Source of the DNA: Actinomycetota bacterium
Lineage (GTDB): Bacteria; Actinomycetota; Actinomycetes; Nanopelagicales; Nanopelagicaceae
Reading direction: 5' to 3'
NCBI GenBank assembly: GCA_009704555.1
Contig: WLDY01000032.1
Coordinates: 1 to 7,313 of the forward strand
Length of the DNA stretch: 7,313 bases
The notes beneath the pieces were generated by a model. The model was not told the DNA's origin and ran no database searches. It worked only from the letters and a program-made list of their open reading frames with translations. Positions 6,248-7,313 of the stretch are shown piece after piece. Within the stretch, counting starts at the first letter, position 1, and each line of letters starts with the position of its first letter. The translations under genes were made by a program, and so were the position numbers.

Positions 6248-6601
6248 ATGGCTCATCGCTCTGGGATCCGCCGTTGCAGTAAGAGTGGCTGCACTGAGCG
6301 CGCTGTCGCCACCCTCTCCTACAACTATGGTGAACAGGCTGCGACCCTGGTGCCCTTGCAGCAGTACCAAGAACCACATAACTACGACCTATGTCTGGCT
6401 CATAGCGAACGCTTGACCGTGCCTCGGGGTTGGAGCGTTGTCACTGCGGAGTTGGGGCGCGAGCCGAGTCCCCAAGATGAGGACTTCTCAGCTATCGCAG
6501 CTGCGATCAGGGATGTTGCTGTCGCTGAAGAGAAGCAGAGCGATGGCGATGATTCGTCACAACCTGAACTTCGCCGTCGCGGCCATCTTCGCGCCCTCTA
6601 G
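6248..6601 (+). CDS. DUF3499-family protein with a putative Cys/His metal-binding site
   Basis: A 117-residue small cytoplasmic protein of unknown function. The conserved part is residues 7-65: RRCSKSGC gives C10-X4-C15, AVATLSYNY and EPHNYDLC lead to C49-X2-H52, and RLTVPRGW (55-62) closes the block. Three Cys and one His in paired spacing suggest a small zinc-ribbon or treble-clef-like fold (inference). The C-terminal 50 residues are acidic, then basic (LRRRGHLRAL), and look disordered. The ATG at 6248 was chosen because homologous character starts just after it. A GTG at 6191 in the same frame overlaps the previous stop and would add 19 unconserved-looking residues. DUF3499 genes recurrently sit directly before manB in Actinomycetota, as here (23 nt gap), which hints at a link to mannose metabolism or the envelope. 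Confidence 0.8.
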   Translation: MAHRSGIRRCSKSGCTERAVATLSYNYGEQAATLVPLQQYQEPHNYDLCLAHSERLTVPRGWSVVTAELGREPSPQDEDFSAIAAAIRDVAVAEEKQSDGDDSSQPELRRRGHLRAL

Positions 6602-6624
6602 TAGGCAGAGACTCTTAGACGAAG

Positions 6625-7313
6625 ATGATCAAGGACTCAACGCTCGATTCCATCATCAAGGCCTATGACATCAGGGGCCTTGTCGGTAAGGAGATCAACG
6701 AGGAGTTCACTTTCGCTGCCGGCAGCGCATTCGCTCGTTTCCTTGAAGCGGAGCGCGAACCGGGGACGGTCGTCATCGGTGAGGATATGCGCCCATCATC
6801 ATCACCACTTGCGACTGCCTTCAGCGATGGCGTGACCAGTCAAGGTCTTGATGTGATCCGTATCGGACTCGCATCGACCGATCAGCTCTACTTCGCCTCT
6901 GGCGATCTCGGTCTACCTGGTGCGATGTTCACTGCCAGCCATAACCCGGCCAGCTACAACGGCATCAAGCTCTGTCGCTCCTTCGCGCGCCCGATCAGCA
7001 TGGATTCAGGTCTGGCATGGATCAAGTCAGCGATCAAGGAAGGGACTCCGATCCCGAATCGACCCGTCGGTACCTCGCGTGATCAGGAGATGCTCACTGA
7101 TTACATCGACTTCCTCTTCTCGCTCTTCGAGATCGACTTCACTGCTGGCAGAGAGTTGACCATCGCCATCGATGCTGGCAATGGAATGGCAGGACATACC
7201 GCCCCTGGCGTCTTCGAGCGGGTAGGAGCGAAGATCGTCCCGCTCTACTTCGAACTCGATGGCACATTCCCCAACCACGAAGCCAACCCGATCGATCCAG
7301 AGAATCTCAAGGA
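6625..7313 (+). CDS. manB: Phosphomannomutase/phosphoglucomutase ManB, N-terminal part
   Basis: An open frame of 229 codons that runs off the window end, roughly half of a family protein of about 450 residues. It interconverts mannose-6-phosphate and mannose-1-phosphate (often also the glucose phosphates) through a phosphoserine. Domain 1 has KAYDIRG (12-18), GEDMR (52-56) and the active-site loop TASHNP (103-108), with S105 as the phosphorylated serine and YNGIK just after. Domain 2 opens near ELTIAIDAGNGMAG (to 190) and reaches DGTFPNHEANP (212-222), a family hallmark. The Mg-binding DGDGDR loop and domains 3-4 should follow outside the window. The ATG at 6625 is the only practical start, since an in-frame TAG lies at 6616 and KAYDIRG is normally near the N-terminus. 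No good SD is present; GAAG abuts the ATG. It would feed mannose-1-phosphate to the guanylyltransferase encoded at 315-1307. Confidence 0.92.
   Translation, partial: MIKDSTLDSIIKAYDIRGLVGKEINEEFTFAAGSAFARFLEAEREPGTVVIGEDMRPSSSPLATAFSDGVTSQGLDVIRIGLASTDQLYFASGDLGLPGAMFTASHNPASYNGIKLCRSFARPISMDSGLAWIKSAIKEGTPIPNRPVGTSRDQEMLTDYIDFLFSLFEIDFTAGRELTIAIDAGNGMAGHTAPGVFERVGAKIVPLYFELDGTFPNHEANPIDPENLK

Noticed and set aside
1..7313. Mobile elements, CRISPR arrays, tRNA or rRNA genes
   Set aside because: No transposase motifs, terminal repeats, regularly spaced repeats or tRNA-like sequences were seen; the window is compact housekeeping-style coding sequence.

Overview
The window looks like a moderately GC-rich chromosome segment (mid-to-high 50s % by eye) from a member of the Actinomycetota. 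The reasons are a WhiB-family Fe-S regulator, which apart from phages is confined to this phylum, and two families that are essentially actinobacterial (DUF5719 and DUF3499). The gene order whiB / large membrane glycosyltransferase / DUF5719 / DUF3499 / phosphomannomutase is also a recurring actinobacterial arrangement; M. tuberculosis carries related pieces near whiB2, Rv3264c and manB. The sequence alone does not fix class or genus. Family assignments were made by reading motifs, not by database search.

Layout: all genes are on the + strand and tightly packed, with no gene-free stretch over about 105 bp. (1) 1-303 is the C-terminal part of a class I/II PLP aminotransferase resembling actinobacterial succinyldiaminopimelate aminotransferase (DapC). 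(2) 315-1307 is a mannose-1-phosphate guanylyltransferase-type nucleotidyltransferase, 11 nt downstream with a strong Shine-Dalgarno (SD) sequence. (3) 1308-1410 is a regulatory gap with a good sigma70-type promoter, a perfect inverted repeat over its -10 element, and a stem-loop at the start of the predicted leader. (4) 1411-1725 is a WhiB2/WhmD-like regulator. (5) 1726-1794 is a short gap in which a hairpin covers the next gene's SD. (6) 1795-4899 is a 1034-residue protein with a GT2 domain, a multi-spanning membrane region and an outside domain. (7) 4896-6194 is a DUF5719 anchored or secreted protein, translationally coupled to the glycosyltransferase by an ATGA overlap. (8) 6248-6601 is a DUF3499 protein with a putative Cys/His metal site, apparently leaderless. 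(9) 6625-7313 is the N-terminal 229 codons of phosphomannomutase ManB, cut by the window edge.

How the genes may work together (inference): ManB would convert mannose-6-phosphate to mannose-1-phosphate and the guanylyltransferase would make GDP-mannose. The membrane glycosyltransferase, with its DUF5719 partner, could then use an activated sugar to build or decorate an envelope glycan. WhiB, encoded in the middle, offers a link to growth, division or redox state. The substrate of the glycosyltransferase and the roles of DUF5719 and DUF3499 are unknown, and they are the most interesting content here. A separate sequence-level oddity is a roughly four-fold excess of GATC across the larger genes.
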